From: Rhizophagus irregularis
Taxonomy: Eukaryota > Glomeromycota > Glomeromycetes > Glomerales > Glomeraceae
DNA length: 64,000 bases
Direction of reading: 5' to 3'
Assembly: GCF_026210795.1 (NCBI RefSeq)
Contig: NC_089442.1
Span: 1,736,001 to 1,800,000, forward strand
Made by a program: the position numbers and the translations under genes. Below the pieces are notes generated by a model. The model did not search any database, was not told where the DNA came from, and saw nothing but the letters and a program-made list of their open reading frames with translations. This document shows, in pieces, positions 1 through 12,473 of this stretch (its first letter is position 1; the number at the start of each line of letters is the position of its first letter).

Positions 1-3000
1 CAAATGAAATGTTTGAAGATGAATAGGCGGATGAACATTTAGAAATTAAATCACTTAATGGTCTACTTGTATAAATGGCTTCTAAATGTCGTTTTATAGC
101 AAATTCCGGTCCAATCTTCTTTGAATTTATCAATGACATTTTTTTTGTTTCAGCTTGTTTAAATTCTTCTTCATTTACACTTCCAAATGCCCACCACCTA
201 CCAAAGGTCAACCGAATTTTTTTTATAGTAGGTCTTTTTTTTGGATCAGGATCCCAACAACTCTTCATTAAGTTAGCGTAACATTCTGGTGTATCTTCTG
301 TAATTTTGGGTCGTTCTCCATCAAGAATTTTATAAATAAGATTATGATCATGTTTAACATTATCAAAGGGTTTACAACCTGTTGTAAGTTCCCACATAAT
401 CATACCAAAACCATAAATATCAGCTTCTTTAGAAAATTCAGACCCTCTAAATATTTCCGGTGCAATATAAGGTATTACTCCATATATTTCATTATTTGTT
501 GATTTACTATTTACGGCTTGTGATAATCCTAGATCTCCAATTTTCCATTCATCATCGACATATCTACTTTTATATAAATCAAATAATATGTTTCCACTAT
601 GGAAATCTCGATGTATAAATTCTTTATTATGGATATCTTCAAGTCTAAAAATATAAAATTAATAACCTAAACTTGTAGATTATAATTAATAAATATAAAA
701 TATAAAATATAAATACCCCATTGAAATTTGATGTAAAATAAGTACTTTTTGTTTATTCCATGCAATATTTTTCTTTTGTAAATACTTATGTAAATCTCCT
801 CCTGACGCATATCTCATAACTAATACATAATCCTCTGACCCAGGTTCTTTTGCAAAGCCATGAGTTTTAATGATATGACATTTTTTATCTTTAAAACAAT
901 GATGATATGATTTTAGCTATTTAAATTTAAAGATTAAATTAAATTAAAATAAGTTTGTTCAAAAGAAATTATTTAAGAATGTTTAAAATATTTCACCTCA
1001 CTTAAAAAATATTTGCCAATATTTTTAGAATTTTCAAATCTTTTTAAAATGACAGTTTCATTGTTATTATTTGACCAAGTTGCTTTATATATAATACCAT
1101 ATCCCCCTTTGTCATTTCTTTTACATCTTTAAATTGAGAATATGGTATCCAATTAATTGATTTTACTTGTTTTCTTTCTTTAAATATAGACTTTAATATT
1201 TCCGTTGGTACAAAATATTCATTAATATGTTTTACAATTTTTTCAAATTCAGCTAACTTTAAATAATCTGAATTTTCGCATGTCATAAGATTATTATTAA
1301 AAAGAAAATCATCAAAATCAAAATCACTAATATTTATGGACGATATTCTCTTGCATTTTTTACATTGAGATTGGTCCGTGGGTCCAAAAAAAATGTTTGT
1401 TGTTAAACAATATCTACATCCAACATAAAATATAAAACAATTTACACAATACTTTTGACAGTCTGATGTAAATGTTAATTCTGAAAAACAAATATTACAA
1501 CTAGAATTATCAAGCCACCATGGTAAGTAAAGAATTGAAACTTGCTTTTTAACCATCCCTATAAAAAATTTTTATTCGGCACACTCCGATTTTTTTCCGA
1601 ATATTTTGAAATGTCCCGAATATTACTGAAAATATTCCGATTATGTTGCGAATGTTGTTTTAGTTAAATTTTAGGAATTTAAAATAACTGAAAATTTCTA
1701 GAAATATTCCGAAAATAATCCAGTTTTATATCTAAATTGAAAATACTCCGGAAAGCAATTTCATGTAGATCACTTAATAAATTAGTTAAATTACATAGTA
1801 ACTATTAAAAAGGTAAGTGGACGCGTTTAAAACATATATATAAGTATAAAAAACGCGTTATAATTTAAGTCAAAAAATAAGCTCGCAATAAATGATCATT
1901 GAAGTATGAAAGTATAAATAAAAACGTATTTTTGCTTTTTAGAACTTAATTCTTATCATTTTTTTTTTAATATTACTATTACAATAATACTTATAAAATA
2001 TTTAAAAAAATAAATATTGACATATTAATGGTAAATATAAAATAATAATAATACTATTTGAGTAGTAGTTCAAGGATAAAGTTTTAATGAGATTTTTAAA
2101 TATTCTGAATTTACACATAAAATTACTTTTATTTGTAGATTATAGGTGATAACATGGATAAAAATAACAATAATAATTCAAATATTATAATAAATTTAGA
2201 ATCCACTCCAAGTATAACTTTATTATTTCAGCTACTAGCGAATCCAAAAGTTCTGCTATGATCATCCAACAAACCCCTTCTGCGCCAACTCCAACGCCTA
2301 TTTCTACTGTTATACTATCAATTTAACACATCGGTAATTAAATACAAAAATGTTTCAAAAATAATATTAGTGATATTAATAATAATTGTTAGTTTCCACG
2401 TGGTTCAGTATACAAAATCCTATTACCAAAGAAGAATGGAAACAACGGAAAAAATGAAACAACCAAAAGAGGACTGGAAAGATTTTCTCCATTTATCGTA
2501 TGATACATATTGGACTTATCAGGCAAGTATAATTTTACAATTTTATAAATTTAACAATATGTCCTAACGAAGAATTTGTAAATTGCAGAAATTGCAGAGA
2601 AACTTTGGGTAAAATTCAAAATGTCATTAATAATTTAAGTTATATATTTATATCTTCCATATTCTTAAACCTAATTAACTTTCTAAACTATTATTTAGTT
2701 TAAAAATGATTTTCCAACATTTCCTGTTTCAGTGGGAGACTTTATTTGCAAAAATGAGCGTAGATATCGTTGGAAATTGGGTAATATTTAGTATGTTATT
2801 ATTACGTACAATTTTAACTTGATATTAATATAAATTTATAGCTGAGATTGAATGCAAGAAAAAAGTTAAATAAGCTCATTACAAGGTATGATCCACCTCC
2901 CAACGAAAATGTATCACTCCCCCTTATCCAAAACTCAAGAAAACAAGTCCAAATTCACAAACACCAAATCATTATCAAGTATTGATATTGATGTCCAATT

Positions 3001-4148
3001 GTCCTCACCTGAAGTTATTAAGAAATCTGCATCAACTCCTTCTAAAACAATTATTGAAGCATCTTCAATTACTGAAAGAACGAACTGGTGTTTAATTAGT
3101 ATCTTCACAAATACAATAGGATTCGAGAAATTCCGGTATATTTATAATTTTTGTTAGTGTTTACAAATATTTATAATATTACAATTTAAATTTGATAAAT
3201 ATAAGAGGCAATAAAAGTTTAACTAGAATAACAAAATCAAGTTCAACAAAAGAAAAAAACAGCTAATAACCAAATTACTACTTGAAAAAATCATAAGAAA
3301 GCTAAAAAATAGAATAAGTACTTTCAGATAATAGCTGGAAAATATGAATAAAAAGAACCGTAAATCTGTAATATTCAATAAATTTTCTGGATACTTTCGG
3401 ATAATATATATTGTAAAATATCTGATAATATTCCGTTTACATTCATAGAATTTACTGAGCAATTTCGGGTAAAATCTGTAATTATCATTCCGAAAAATGA
3501 TCACTTTCCGTAGTAAAATCGGATAATAAAAATCGGAAAATTTTCGGAATACATAAACCAGATAAAAATCGGAATACATCCAAAAAAAATTTTTTATAGG
3601 GCGGCCAAGGTTGATTCTATCAATCCAGAAGAAATTAGATAACAATCCGAACACAATTTAATTTCTTTTATACTCTTTATATCCGTTCCTTGATATAACT
3701 TTCCACATAATTTACAATTTTTTTCACTTTCAATCACTTTATCTAAAGTGAATTTGCAAAAACTAGCAATAAATACATCTATTTGTTTAAAACATAAAAT
3801 TTTCACACAATTTTCACAGCATTCTTGAATACTTTGTGGTATTTTTGTCCTACTTATTTTATGTTCTTTGCATTCCAAGTCCATATATACATCCGAGTAC
3901 ATATTAATATGAGTTACATTTTTAATATAATGCGATAAACATTTTTGGCAATATTGTTGCCATTCCTGCCGCCGAATATAATGATATTGATGTCTAACAC
4001 CAAGAATCGTATCAGTATAATATTCTCCACAATAAACACATTTTTTATCTTTCCAATTAAAAGAAATAAATTTAATCGGTATAGGACTAGGTTTTAATCT
4101 TGGCGTTGGGTCAAAAGAATTTTCATCATTTGTATTTGCAATTTCCAT
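1..4148 (-). pseudogene. Broken Cys-rich TKL kinase (unit 1), runs off window start
   Basis: This is a copy of the minus-strand kinase found intact in units 2-5, inactivated twice. Exon 1 starts at 4148 with the family N-terminus (MEIANTNDENSFDPTPRLKP) and is cut after the LIESTL segment by a 2-kb insertion. It resumes at 1553 (VKKQVSILYLPWW) and ends at a GTGAAA donor near 997. In the glycine-rich loop a C run one base shorter than in unit 5 shifts the frame (near 1101-1106), turning TKGGYGIIYKA into TKGDMVLYIKQ. Exon 2 (717-916) and exon 3 (up to 644, open to the window edge) still read as kinase: HRDFHSGNIL, GDLGLS, PYIAPEIF, DIYGFGMIMWEL, KKRPTIK. The C-terminal tail lies outside the window. 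A truncated Cys-rich protein from 3594-4148 is possible, but a working kinase is not. Confidence 0.85.
1557..3601. mobile_element. 2.0-kb inverted-repeat insertion in kinase exon 1
   Basis: Unit comparison shows a clean insertion: units 2-5 read straight through where this copy is split. The ends are inverted repeats, CCCTATAAAAAATTTTT at the left and its complement ending in TATAGGG at the right, each followed by more loosely matching sequence rich in TTCCGAA/TTCGG-type motifs. The host triplet CCA is present on both sides, offset by one base on the left and three on the right, so a 3-bp target duplication is possible but imperfect. Termini resemble the small elements at 38528 and 48490. The interior (about 2150-3160) holds short open stretches separated by intron-like DNA, for example one at 2418-2540 reading EDWKDFLHLSYDTYWTYQ and a Ser/Thr-rich one at 2888-3157. 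They look like a decayed multi-exon passenger gene that I do not recognise. Confidence 0.7.
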
Positions 4149-4660
4149 TTCATTAAAAGTTAATTAATATATGCTATAAACAAAGTATAGATAAGACAAT
4201 AAATTTGGAAAATTTGAATATGCGTATTTTATTTATATCTAAATTATCAGGAATTTGATCCTTTTGTTGGTGATACGGAAAGCATTTCTAGATTTTCCCA
4301 TGGAATCTTAAGAATTTGCCATAGTACTACAGAAAAGTCCGTTTGAAAAATTTAGCATTTTATCGGAGTAATGCATAGCGAAATGCAATTAATATATTTA
4401 ACTTTATTATTTTTACTTATATGATCGACTAACGGAAATATCTAAGTATTTGGCGTAATAAAATAAACCTTTCAGCGTAGAAGATAATGATGGAAAGTAC
4501 AAATTAACAAGAAAGGGAACGGAAAAAAATTGAAGCAATAATTTGTACAAAAGCGGAGAATAAAAAAAAATTATTTCTTCTTTTGCATATAAATAGGGTC
4601 ATAAAATTAATTATGTACGACAAATTGAGATGTATAATTACTTTTGTACTAGTATAAATA
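4149..4660. other. Conserved 5' flank of the unit-1 kinase
   Basis: No gene seen. This stretch matches the upstream flanks of the other minus-strand kinases (11292-11780, 19306-19820, 33537-34110, 45711-46260), including shared blocks such as TTGTTGGTGATACGGAAAG and TTTGGCGTAATAAAATAAAC. It is the presumed promoter region of the kinase by position only. No TATA box or other element can be assigned with confidence. Confidence 0.5.
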
Positions 4661-4882
4661 AGGCCGCTCCAATTAAATTATTTGTTTAATGTACTTTATT
4701 TATTTTATTTTATCATTCTATTAAACATATAGTAATAAATATGTTTAAATGCCCTTCTAAATTTAAATTATGATTTTCCAGAATTTCTAGAATTTCCCAA
4801 ATTATGTTTGTTTGTTTATTGTAGACCCTCAAACTCTTCATAAATTCTGGACGTTAAACAAACAATCAAATTGGAGCGGCCT
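4661..4882. mobile_element. 222-bp MITE, AGGCCGCTCC termini
   Basis: The element is bounded by inverted repeats: AGGCCGCTCCAATT at the left and AATTGGAGCGGCCT at the right, with similarity continuing to about 30 bp (TTTGTTTAA). Units 2 and 3 lack it at the equivalent position, giving an empty site. TA occurs at both edges, compatible with a Tc1/mariner-type TA target but not proof. Too short to encode a transposase. Confidence 0.75.
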
Positions 4883-5479
4883 AATCATTCTAAAACTCAT
4901 TACAATGAACGCCGAATATAGTAAATTATTTTTTATTAAAAAAAAAGTAGATCGATACCTAAATACAAAAAAAAAGTTCATTGAATAATAACAAGATATT
5001 GTACTCCATCTCGTTGTGACTTCAACCACTTTTTCTTCTATTTGTTCTTAGTGCAGTTAATTGTAAAACTATTCTAAACAATTATATTCGCATATTATTA
5101 TTAGTATTCCAAAATTATGTAAATTATGTAAGAACGATTATCTTTCTAGAACAAAGTAATTTAGTTCTATTAAAACCATAAGATATCCAAGATATTATGC
5201 AAAATATTTGCATATTCTAATGTTCTATACCGTTATTGGTTAAAGGCCTTTAAAGGTCAATTATTGTTAAACATGTTTAGCGTGTAGTAATAGTTTAACA
5301 TGCATAGTAAATGTGTATCAGTGTATAATGATTCAAAAATAATCTTTATTTTTTTTTATCTATTATAAATGTTAATGAATTCTTATTTTTGACTCAAATT
5401 CCCCCATTAAAAAAAAAAATAATAATTATAATAATAATAGTGTTCTTTTAATCTAGATATAAGATAAATAATATTATTA
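4883..5479. other. Intergenic stretch between kinase flank and MET17 relic
   Basis: No coding signal. The sequence is homologous to the same interval in units 2-5 (for example the block around GTGTATCAGTGTATAATG and the run of ATAATAATAGTGTTCTTTTA). It is duplicated-unit backbone with no assignable element beyond AT-rich simple sequence. Confidence 0.5.
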
Positions 5480-6540
5480 TCTGAACGTGAAAATAAAATT
5501 ACGTGAACAAATGTTGAGAATAGTATTTAATTGATTTTTTGATTTTTTCAAATACAATGTAAAATCTGCTTTAATATCATTGATATGTTCATAACCAACA
5601 GAGACACGTATCATCCCTTTATTTACTCCTGTTCTTCGTCCGTTAATTGTTGATGTACCGTTGAAGCAGGATGTATCGCGAAAGTTTTTCATTTGCAAAA
5701 TGACTAATAATTACTATTATAGTAATAAGTAATTTTTCATGCGAATAAAAAAAAATCAATTAAATTTATTTAATCTTACCTTGCAAGTTGTAAAGCATCA
5801 ATGAACACGGCTAAACATTAGCGTCACCTTTAACGCCATAAGCCAAAATACATCGCATATATTTTTGGCATTTTCATGATAAGGATGTGATTCAAGTCCT
5901 GGATATGAAACTCATAGTAGGACATCATCTCTCGATTATAACCATCTTGCTAATTCTATGAACTCTTAATATAAAGTTTCAATGCCTGTATTAATAAAAA
6001 TGATCTGAAAAAATTTTGACATGGTCCTATGTTACGCATAATTCTTAACGTGCTTTCATAGTAAAGACGTTATACCCAAATGTATCCTAATAAAATCTTG
6101 TGTAGACATAGTTTAAGAAAATGATAATTGATAATTAATTGTTTTCGAAGTCAGGTAAAAAGAAAAGGGGGAATGGTTGTTTATAATTACGCGCGACAAC
6201 GCGTCACATAAATCTCTGCGAGATCTGCGAGATGTGCGAGATGATTAGATGAAAGATCGTCGTGACTAAATTTAGTCCCCAATTAAAAAAGAATTCACGT
6301 GACGTAATTGGTCTCGGAAATTTCGCTGGTTTCGGAAATTTCGCAGTTTCGGAATGGGAAACCTAAAATAGGCGAAACATTACTGTGCAGCCTGTCCAGA
6401 CGATGTAGAAATAGCGTTGGTTCCACCTTCAAGCGCAGCCATTCTCTGTTCACTTGCACGTGTGGCAAAATCACCTGCATGCAATTGAAGGGATTCAAAA
6501 CGAAAATTGCTCTTCTCTATCTTTCAGTCTTTTACGTCAT
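5480..6540 (-). pseudogene. MET17: O-acetylhomoserine sulfhydrylase relic, copy 1
   Basis: Minus-strand remains of a PLP-dependent Cys/Met-metabolism enzyme (O-acetylhomoserine + sulfide to homocysteine in intact relatives). The C-terminal part survives near 5500-5690 ([23 protein letters not shown]). The N-terminal part survives only as a piece near 6370-6510 carrying the [16 protein letters not shown] region reversed into the duplicated frame. The introns and much of the centre are deleted: the AALEGG exon runs directly into the first exon, which in other copies are separated by about 200 bp. The start codon at 6540 is followed almost at once by a stop. The central catalytic section is not readable. 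Certainly non-functional. Confidence 0.8.
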
Positions 6541-8329
6541 ATTTAAGGGTCAAAAATGATCAAAGCTTAAGAGTGTTTATAAAATGATGTACAGTACCTT
6601 ACCAATTTAATCATTGATTCTCGTGTAGAAAAGTATGATTTACGATAAACAGTCTATATCAAATCTAAGATAAGAAACAACACTAGCTTAGTAGTGTGTT
6701 ACGTAATCGAAAGTCAATAATTTTTAAAAATAGAAAACTATAACAGCCGTGAAAAAGCACGGATCAATCCATTCTAAAAATTCTTAAAACACTACATCGA
6801 AGTTAATTTATAATATTAACAATAAAAAAAGTATTGAAAGATTATAAATTTGAAATTTTAAATAAACACCTTTATCTAAAGCAATTTCAAAGATTGCATT
6901 CCCAAATGAGAAGAAAGTTCTTTATAAGAAAGATCTTTTTGTATGTCATGCTACTTTGTGGGTTCATGATTAACGAAATTCGAAACCTTAATTTTTGCTT
7001 TGTTAACTGTCAACATTTTAGCAATATTAAATTAATACTTCAGGATATTAACGAATACCTTTGTATAACTTGGAATAAAAATAACTCATTAACTGATTAA
7101 TGCAAATTATTTGTGTAATGGTAATTAATCTTCACTTATTTAAAGATTAATTTAACATCATTGAATACTTCAGATGTACACAAATAATATATAAGGTATT
7201 AGGCCATTTAATAAGAAGAATTTATAAAGGCTTTGGTCGCAAAAAGAAAGTCTTCGTAAGATTAGTTACTACTTATGTATTTGATTTACTGTATTTACCA
7301 TAAAAGGATGTCTTTGTGGTAAGTTAGTAATTCGGAAGTGTAAATTAAGAGTTTATTTTTAGTCTAATTTAGAATTTCAATTTAACATTTTGCCTTAAAA
7401 AAAAACTTTTTATTATTGTCGATACTTTAAAACAGAATTTGGTCTAACTCAAATATTTAATGTTTTGATTGCTCAATACTATGTAAAATTCAAGTATAGT
7501 AAATACTATAAATATTAATTTCTAGATTAATTCATGTCAGTTATTGACTTATTGACAAATTTTGATTTACGTATTTTCATTATATACCGTATATAATAGT
7601 ACGCCAATATATTATTTCACTCCATATAATAAAATTTATTAAATTTCTTATCTTGTTAAAACTTTATGATATTTAAGGTCTTTAAAAAAATTAAATTAAC
7701 AAAGAAATTCCCAAAGTACTAAAAGATAAAATTTAGTTTATATAATTTGTTCCGAGAAGATCCAGTTAATGAAATTTGAAAAAAGTTTTTATTAATCATA
7801 TTTCCACTTGGAATGATACGATTAGCCGCAGCAGAATGACTTAAAAAAAATTAAAAAAAAAAATTCTTTTTATATCGAAATTTTTTTTTTTTAAAACCGA
7901 AATTTTTTCGTTATTTTTAGCAGAAATTTTTTCTTTAAACTGATTTTTTCTTTAAACTGATTCTTTTTTCTTTAACCCATTTTATTATTTTTTTCAGATT
8001 TTAATTTTTTTTTCTTTATACCTATATAGTAATATTTTTTCCTAATTATTTTTTTTTCATTCTTTTACCTTTTAGGTTTAGATCAGTGATTGAATCAATA
8101 CAAAACAACTTATTTGAATTTTCAAATAATATAAATCTTATAGTAAACGCGTTGACAATTTATTTATTAAAATGTATATAATTCGTATTGCAATCTCAAT
8201 ACTTCTAAATACACTACATTTGCGGAATAACGAAATATTTTACTTCTATAGTTCTATGGTAAATAACTGAAATTAGTTTTAATACGTTTTCCTATAATAA
8301 TAATTTTATATTTGATTTAAATAAAAAAA
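6541..8329. other. Unit spacer between MET17 relic 1 and kinase 2
   Basis: No supported gene. The first part (6590-6790, with GTGTTACGTAATCGAAAGTC) matches sequence at 27150-27260 downstream of MET17 relic 3, so it is the empty site for the large nested transposon in unit 3. 7560-8300 is homologous to the stretch before each kinase tail (for example 29680-30660). The 88-codon open frame at 6834-7100 is AT-rich and has no recognisable domain. Confidence 0.55.
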
Positions 8330-11291
8330 TTAAATATTAATGTAAACGTTAAAACAATAATAAAATAACATCGAGTCAGATAAATATTTACCACTATTAT
8401 CATGAGTTTCTAAATTTAAAAATTCTTTATTTCTTCTCTTTTTTAAATTTTGTGATCTGAAACCAAATAAAAAATTATACAGTAAATTTAAATGATTAGT
8501 TGTGTCATTTATAAACATTTTTTTTTACTATTATTTTAAATACCTTTCAGTATTTATATCAAGCTCTAATTCTGCTGAGATATATCTAGAATAACTTAAA
8601 TTTTGAGATGAAAAAATAATTAAAAATTAATAAATTTAAATAATTTAAAGAAATTTTTTTATCATTATTTTAAATACCTTTCAGTCTTTATATCAAGCTC
8701 TAATTCTGCTGAAATATATCTACTAGAATCTAATGTGGTTGAATAATTTTGAATCGTAGAACTTAAATTTTGAGATAATAAAACCAATTAAAAATTAATA
8801 AATTCAAATAATTATTTGTGTCATATAAAACATTTTTTTTTTTGTTATTTGAAATACCTTTCATTGTCTAGTATATCAAACTCTAATTCTTCTGAGATAT
8901 AATTAGAATTTAAAGAGGTTGAAAAATTTCGGATTGCAAAATTTAAATTTAGTGACGATAAACTAGTAATAAATTAACAAATTCGAATAATTAGTTACAT
9001 CATTAAAATAATTTTTTTTTTTCGTTATTTTAAATACCTTTCAGTGTTTGTATCATCCTCTAATTCTGAGATATAATTGGAACCTAAAGATTATAACAAA
9101 TTTCTTATAAATTGCAATATATAGATAATATTTTTAAATTACAATCAAAAAAATTTTTTTTTTTGTAATACCTTGTTTACCAAATGAAATTGTTGAAGAA
9201 TAGACGGATGAACATTTAGAAATTAAAGCACTTAATGGTCTACTTGTATAAATGGCCCCTGAATGTCGTTTTTCAGCAAATTCCGGCCCAATCTTCTTTG
9301 AATTTATCAATTTCTTTCTTTTTTCTTCAGCTTGAATAAATACTGCTTTATTTTTATTTCTAGATATCCACCCACTAATAGCCAAACGAATATCTTTTAT
9401 AGAAGGTCTTTTTTTTGGATCAGGGTCCCAACAACTTTTCATTAAATTAGCATAACATTCTGGCGTATCTTCTGTAATTTTAGGCCGTGCTCCATCAAGA
9501 ATTTTATAAATAAGAGTATGATCGTGTTCAACATTATCAAAAGGTTTACAACCTGTTGTAAGTTCCCACATAATCATAGCAAAACTATAAATATCAGCTT
9601 CTTTAGTAAATTTTGATCCTTTAAATATTTCCGGTGCAATATAAGGTATTACTCCATATATTTCATTATTTGATGATTTATTATTTACCGCTTGTGATAA
9701 TCCTAGATCTCCAATTTGCAATTCATCATGCTTATATTTATTCGAACTATATCTAGTACCTGAAACACATAATATGTTCCCACTATGGAAGTCTCGATGC
9801 ATAAATCTTTTATTATGAATATCTTGGAGTCTAAAAATATAAAAAATTTATAACCTAAATTTTAGAATATAATTAATGAATAAAATATACATACCCCTTT
9901 GAAATGTCATATAAAATAAGTAATTTTTGTATATTCCATGTAATATTTGTAAAATTCTTTTGTAAATACTTATGTAAATCTCCATTTGACGCATATTTCA
10001 TAACTAATATATAATCCTCTGATTCGGGATCTTTAGTAAAGCCATAAGTTTCAATGATATAACTCCTATATTCTTCAAAACAGTGCTGACATGATTTTAA
10101 CTATTTAAATTTAAAGGTTTAATTAAATTAAAAATTGAATTTATTTGACAAAAAAATTATATAAGAAATATTTAAATATTTTACCTCATTTAAGAAATAT
10201 TTGCCAATATTTTTAGAATTTTCAAATCTTTTTAAAATGACAGTTTCATTTTTATTATTTTTATTCGACCAAGTTGCTTTATATATAATACCATATCCTC
10301 CTTTTGCTATTTCTTTAACATCTGTAAATAAAGAAAAAGATATCCATCTAATTGATCCTATCCCAATTTTTCCTTTTCTAAATTTAGTAGGAAATATAGA
10401 TCTTAATATATCGTGTGATATAAAGTATTTATCAATGGTTTTTATAATATTTTTAAACTTATTCATCTCTAAATTATATAAATTATCATGTATAATGTTG
10501 TCAAGAATAAAATCATCAAGACCAATGCATCCACTAATAAGCGATATTCGTTTGCATTTTTTACATTTAGATTGATCCGTAGGTCCAAAAAAAATGTTTG
10601 TTGTTAAACAATATCTGCATCCAACATAAAATAGATAACAATTTCCACAATACTTTTGACAGTCTGATGTAAATTTTAACTCAGAATAACAAATAATACA
10701 ATTAAGGCTATTATCCCACCATGGTAAGTAAAGAATTGAAATTTGCTTTCTAACCAAGGTTGATTCTATCAATTCAGAAGAAATTATATAACAATCTGAG
10801 CATAATTTAATTTTCTCCATAATCTTTTTATCTGTTCCTTGATATAATGACTTTTCACATAATTTACAATTTTTTTCACTTTCAATCACCTTATTGTATA
10901 AAGTGGAAATATTTTTATCAATTCCATTATAAATAATAGTATAACTAATATGTATTTGTTTAAAACATAAAATGCTCACACAATTTCCACAACATTCTTG
11001 AATACTTTGTGGTACTTTTGTCCTACTTATTTCATGTTCACTACATTCTATGTTATTTGCGTAAAATACATCCAAATATATATTATTATCAGTTATATCA
11101 TTAATATAACGTGATAAACATTTTTGGCAATAAAGTTGATAACAAAAAAACGCCTTAATATATTTTTCTCCACAATAAACACAATTTTCATCTTTCCAAT
11201 TAAAAGAAATAAATTTAATTGGTATAGGACTAGATTTTAATCTTGGTGTCGGATCAAAAGAATTTTCATCATTTGAATTTACAATTTCCAT
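8330..11291 (-). CDS. Cys-rich TKL-type protein kinase (unit 2), about 777 aa
   Basis: Eight exons with consistent phases: 11291-10185, 10100-9895, 9830-9172, 9083-9038, 8962-8858, 8719-8678, 8585-8544, 8456-8330. Residues 1-320 form an N-terminal module with many CxxC pairs (CVYCGEKY, CKLCEKS, CRYCL, CKKCKR), probably zinc-binding. The kinase domain follows: glycine loop GGYGIIYKA (about 331), ATP-site Lys in VILKRF (about 354), HRDFHSGN (449), DLG in place of DFG (479), APE (503), DIYSFAMIMWEL and KKRPSIK. HRD and the metal-binding Asp are present, so it is predicted active on Ser/Thr or Tyr; the substrate is unknown. The tail is built from repeated exons ending in YISxELExDxxTE. The acceptor of the 42-nt exon at 8719 is inferred, because the usual upstream AG is lost. 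Closest to the unit-3 copy. Confidence 0.85.
8544..9083 (-). repeat. Tandem cassette exons in kinase-2 tail
   Basis: Four successive exon-intron modules encode variants of one tail motif (SNYISELE, SNYISEELEF, RYISAELELD twice). Exon lengths are 46, 105, 42 and 42 nt. The last three start and end in phase 2, so any of them could be skipped or added without changing frame. Every donor is the same (GAAAG|GTATTT). The 42-nt forms are the 105-nt form shortened from its 5' side: the old upstream part is still visible in the intron, but a new acceptor is used nearer the YIS motif. Confidence 0.7.
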
Positions 11292-12224
11292 TTTTTAAGT
11301 TAGTAATTAATATTTGTTATAAACAGGTATCGATAAGATAATGAATTTGGAAAATTTTGAATGTACGTATTTTATTTATATCTGAATTATCAGGAGTTTG
11401 AGCCTTTTGTTGGTGATACGGAAAGTATTTCTAGATTTTCTCATGGAATCTTAAGAATTTTACCATAGTACTACGGGAGTAAATGCATAGCGAAATGCAA
11501 TTAATACATTTAACTTTATCATTTTTACTTATTTAGTTGTAATTCATATGATCAACTAGTGGTAATATCTAAGTATTTGGCGTAATAAAATAAACCTTTC
11601 AACATAGAAGATAATGATGGAAAGTACAAATTAACGAAAAAGGAAACGGAAAAAATAATTTGTACGAAAGTGGAAATAAGAAAAAATTATTATCTTCTTT
11701 TGCATATAAAATAAGGTCAAAAAAATAACTGTGTACGACAATTTGAGATTGTATAATTACTTTATAGGACAATTATTCTAAAACTCATTACAATGAACAC
11801 CGAATATAGTAAATTTTTTTTATTAAAAAAAAAGTAGATCGATACCTAAATACAAAAAAGAGTTCATTGACCTAATTAAAAAAAAAACAAACAAAAAAGA
11901 GTTCATTGAATAATAACAAGATATTGTACTCCTGGTTTCAACCATTTTTTCTTGTTTCTACGTGGAATTAATTGTAAAACTATTCTAAACAATTATATTT
12001 CGCATATTACTAATATTCTAAAATTATGTAAATTATACAAGAACGATTATCTTTCTAGAACAAAGTAATTTAGCTCTATTAAAAACCATAAAATCTCGGG
12101 TTGTTTCCAAAATACAAAATATTTGCATATTCTAATATTCTATGACGTTATTGGCTAAAAGCCTTTAAAGGCATTGCATCGTAAAACATGTCTAGCATCT
12201 GTGCAGTAGTTTAATACTTGCATA
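11292..12224. other. 5' flank of kinase 2 and intergenic DNA
   Basis: No gene. The sequence is collinear with 19306-20265 in unit 3 at high similarity, including a small direct duplication of AAAGAGTTCATTGA (about 11858-11908) shared only by units 2 and 3. It presumably contains the kinase promoter. Confidence 0.5.
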
Positions 12225-12473
12225 CATCAGGAAGTTTTTAGGTGGGTCGGTCCATGTAATTCCACGTGGGTTTGCTCAGAAATACGTGGAATTCCACACA
12301 TTCCCAATATCCTACATGGATCCACACCGAATTTCGTGGACTTATGCCGAAAATACCACGTGTTTCGTCACAGGGTATTCGGAAAATACTGGAACTATTT
12401 GGATTTCCACATATTTCCACAGTATTTGATGTGGATTTCCATGTGGATTTTAAACGGAAAAAAATTCCTGATG
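12225..12473. mobile_element. 249-bp MITE inserted at TA
   Basis: The unit-3 sequence GCATAAATGTGTATC is interrupted here as GCATA, 249 bp, TAAATG. This duplicates TA (12223-12224 and 12474-12475), the target preference of Tc1/mariner-type elements. Termini are inverted: CATCAGGAAGTTTTT at the left and the complement of CATCAGGAATTTTTT at the right. The interior is unusually GC-rich for the window and full of CCACGT/ACGTGG words. The open frames crossing it on both strands are by-products of this composition. Confidence 0.8.

Noticed and set aside
6834-7100. 88-codon open frame
   Set aside because: AT-rich, no motif, and related spacers (27300-27600) do not keep it open.
10201-10575. 124-codon plus-strand frame opposite kinase 2
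   Set aside because: Antisense shadow of exon 1, which has strong conserved coding on the other strand.
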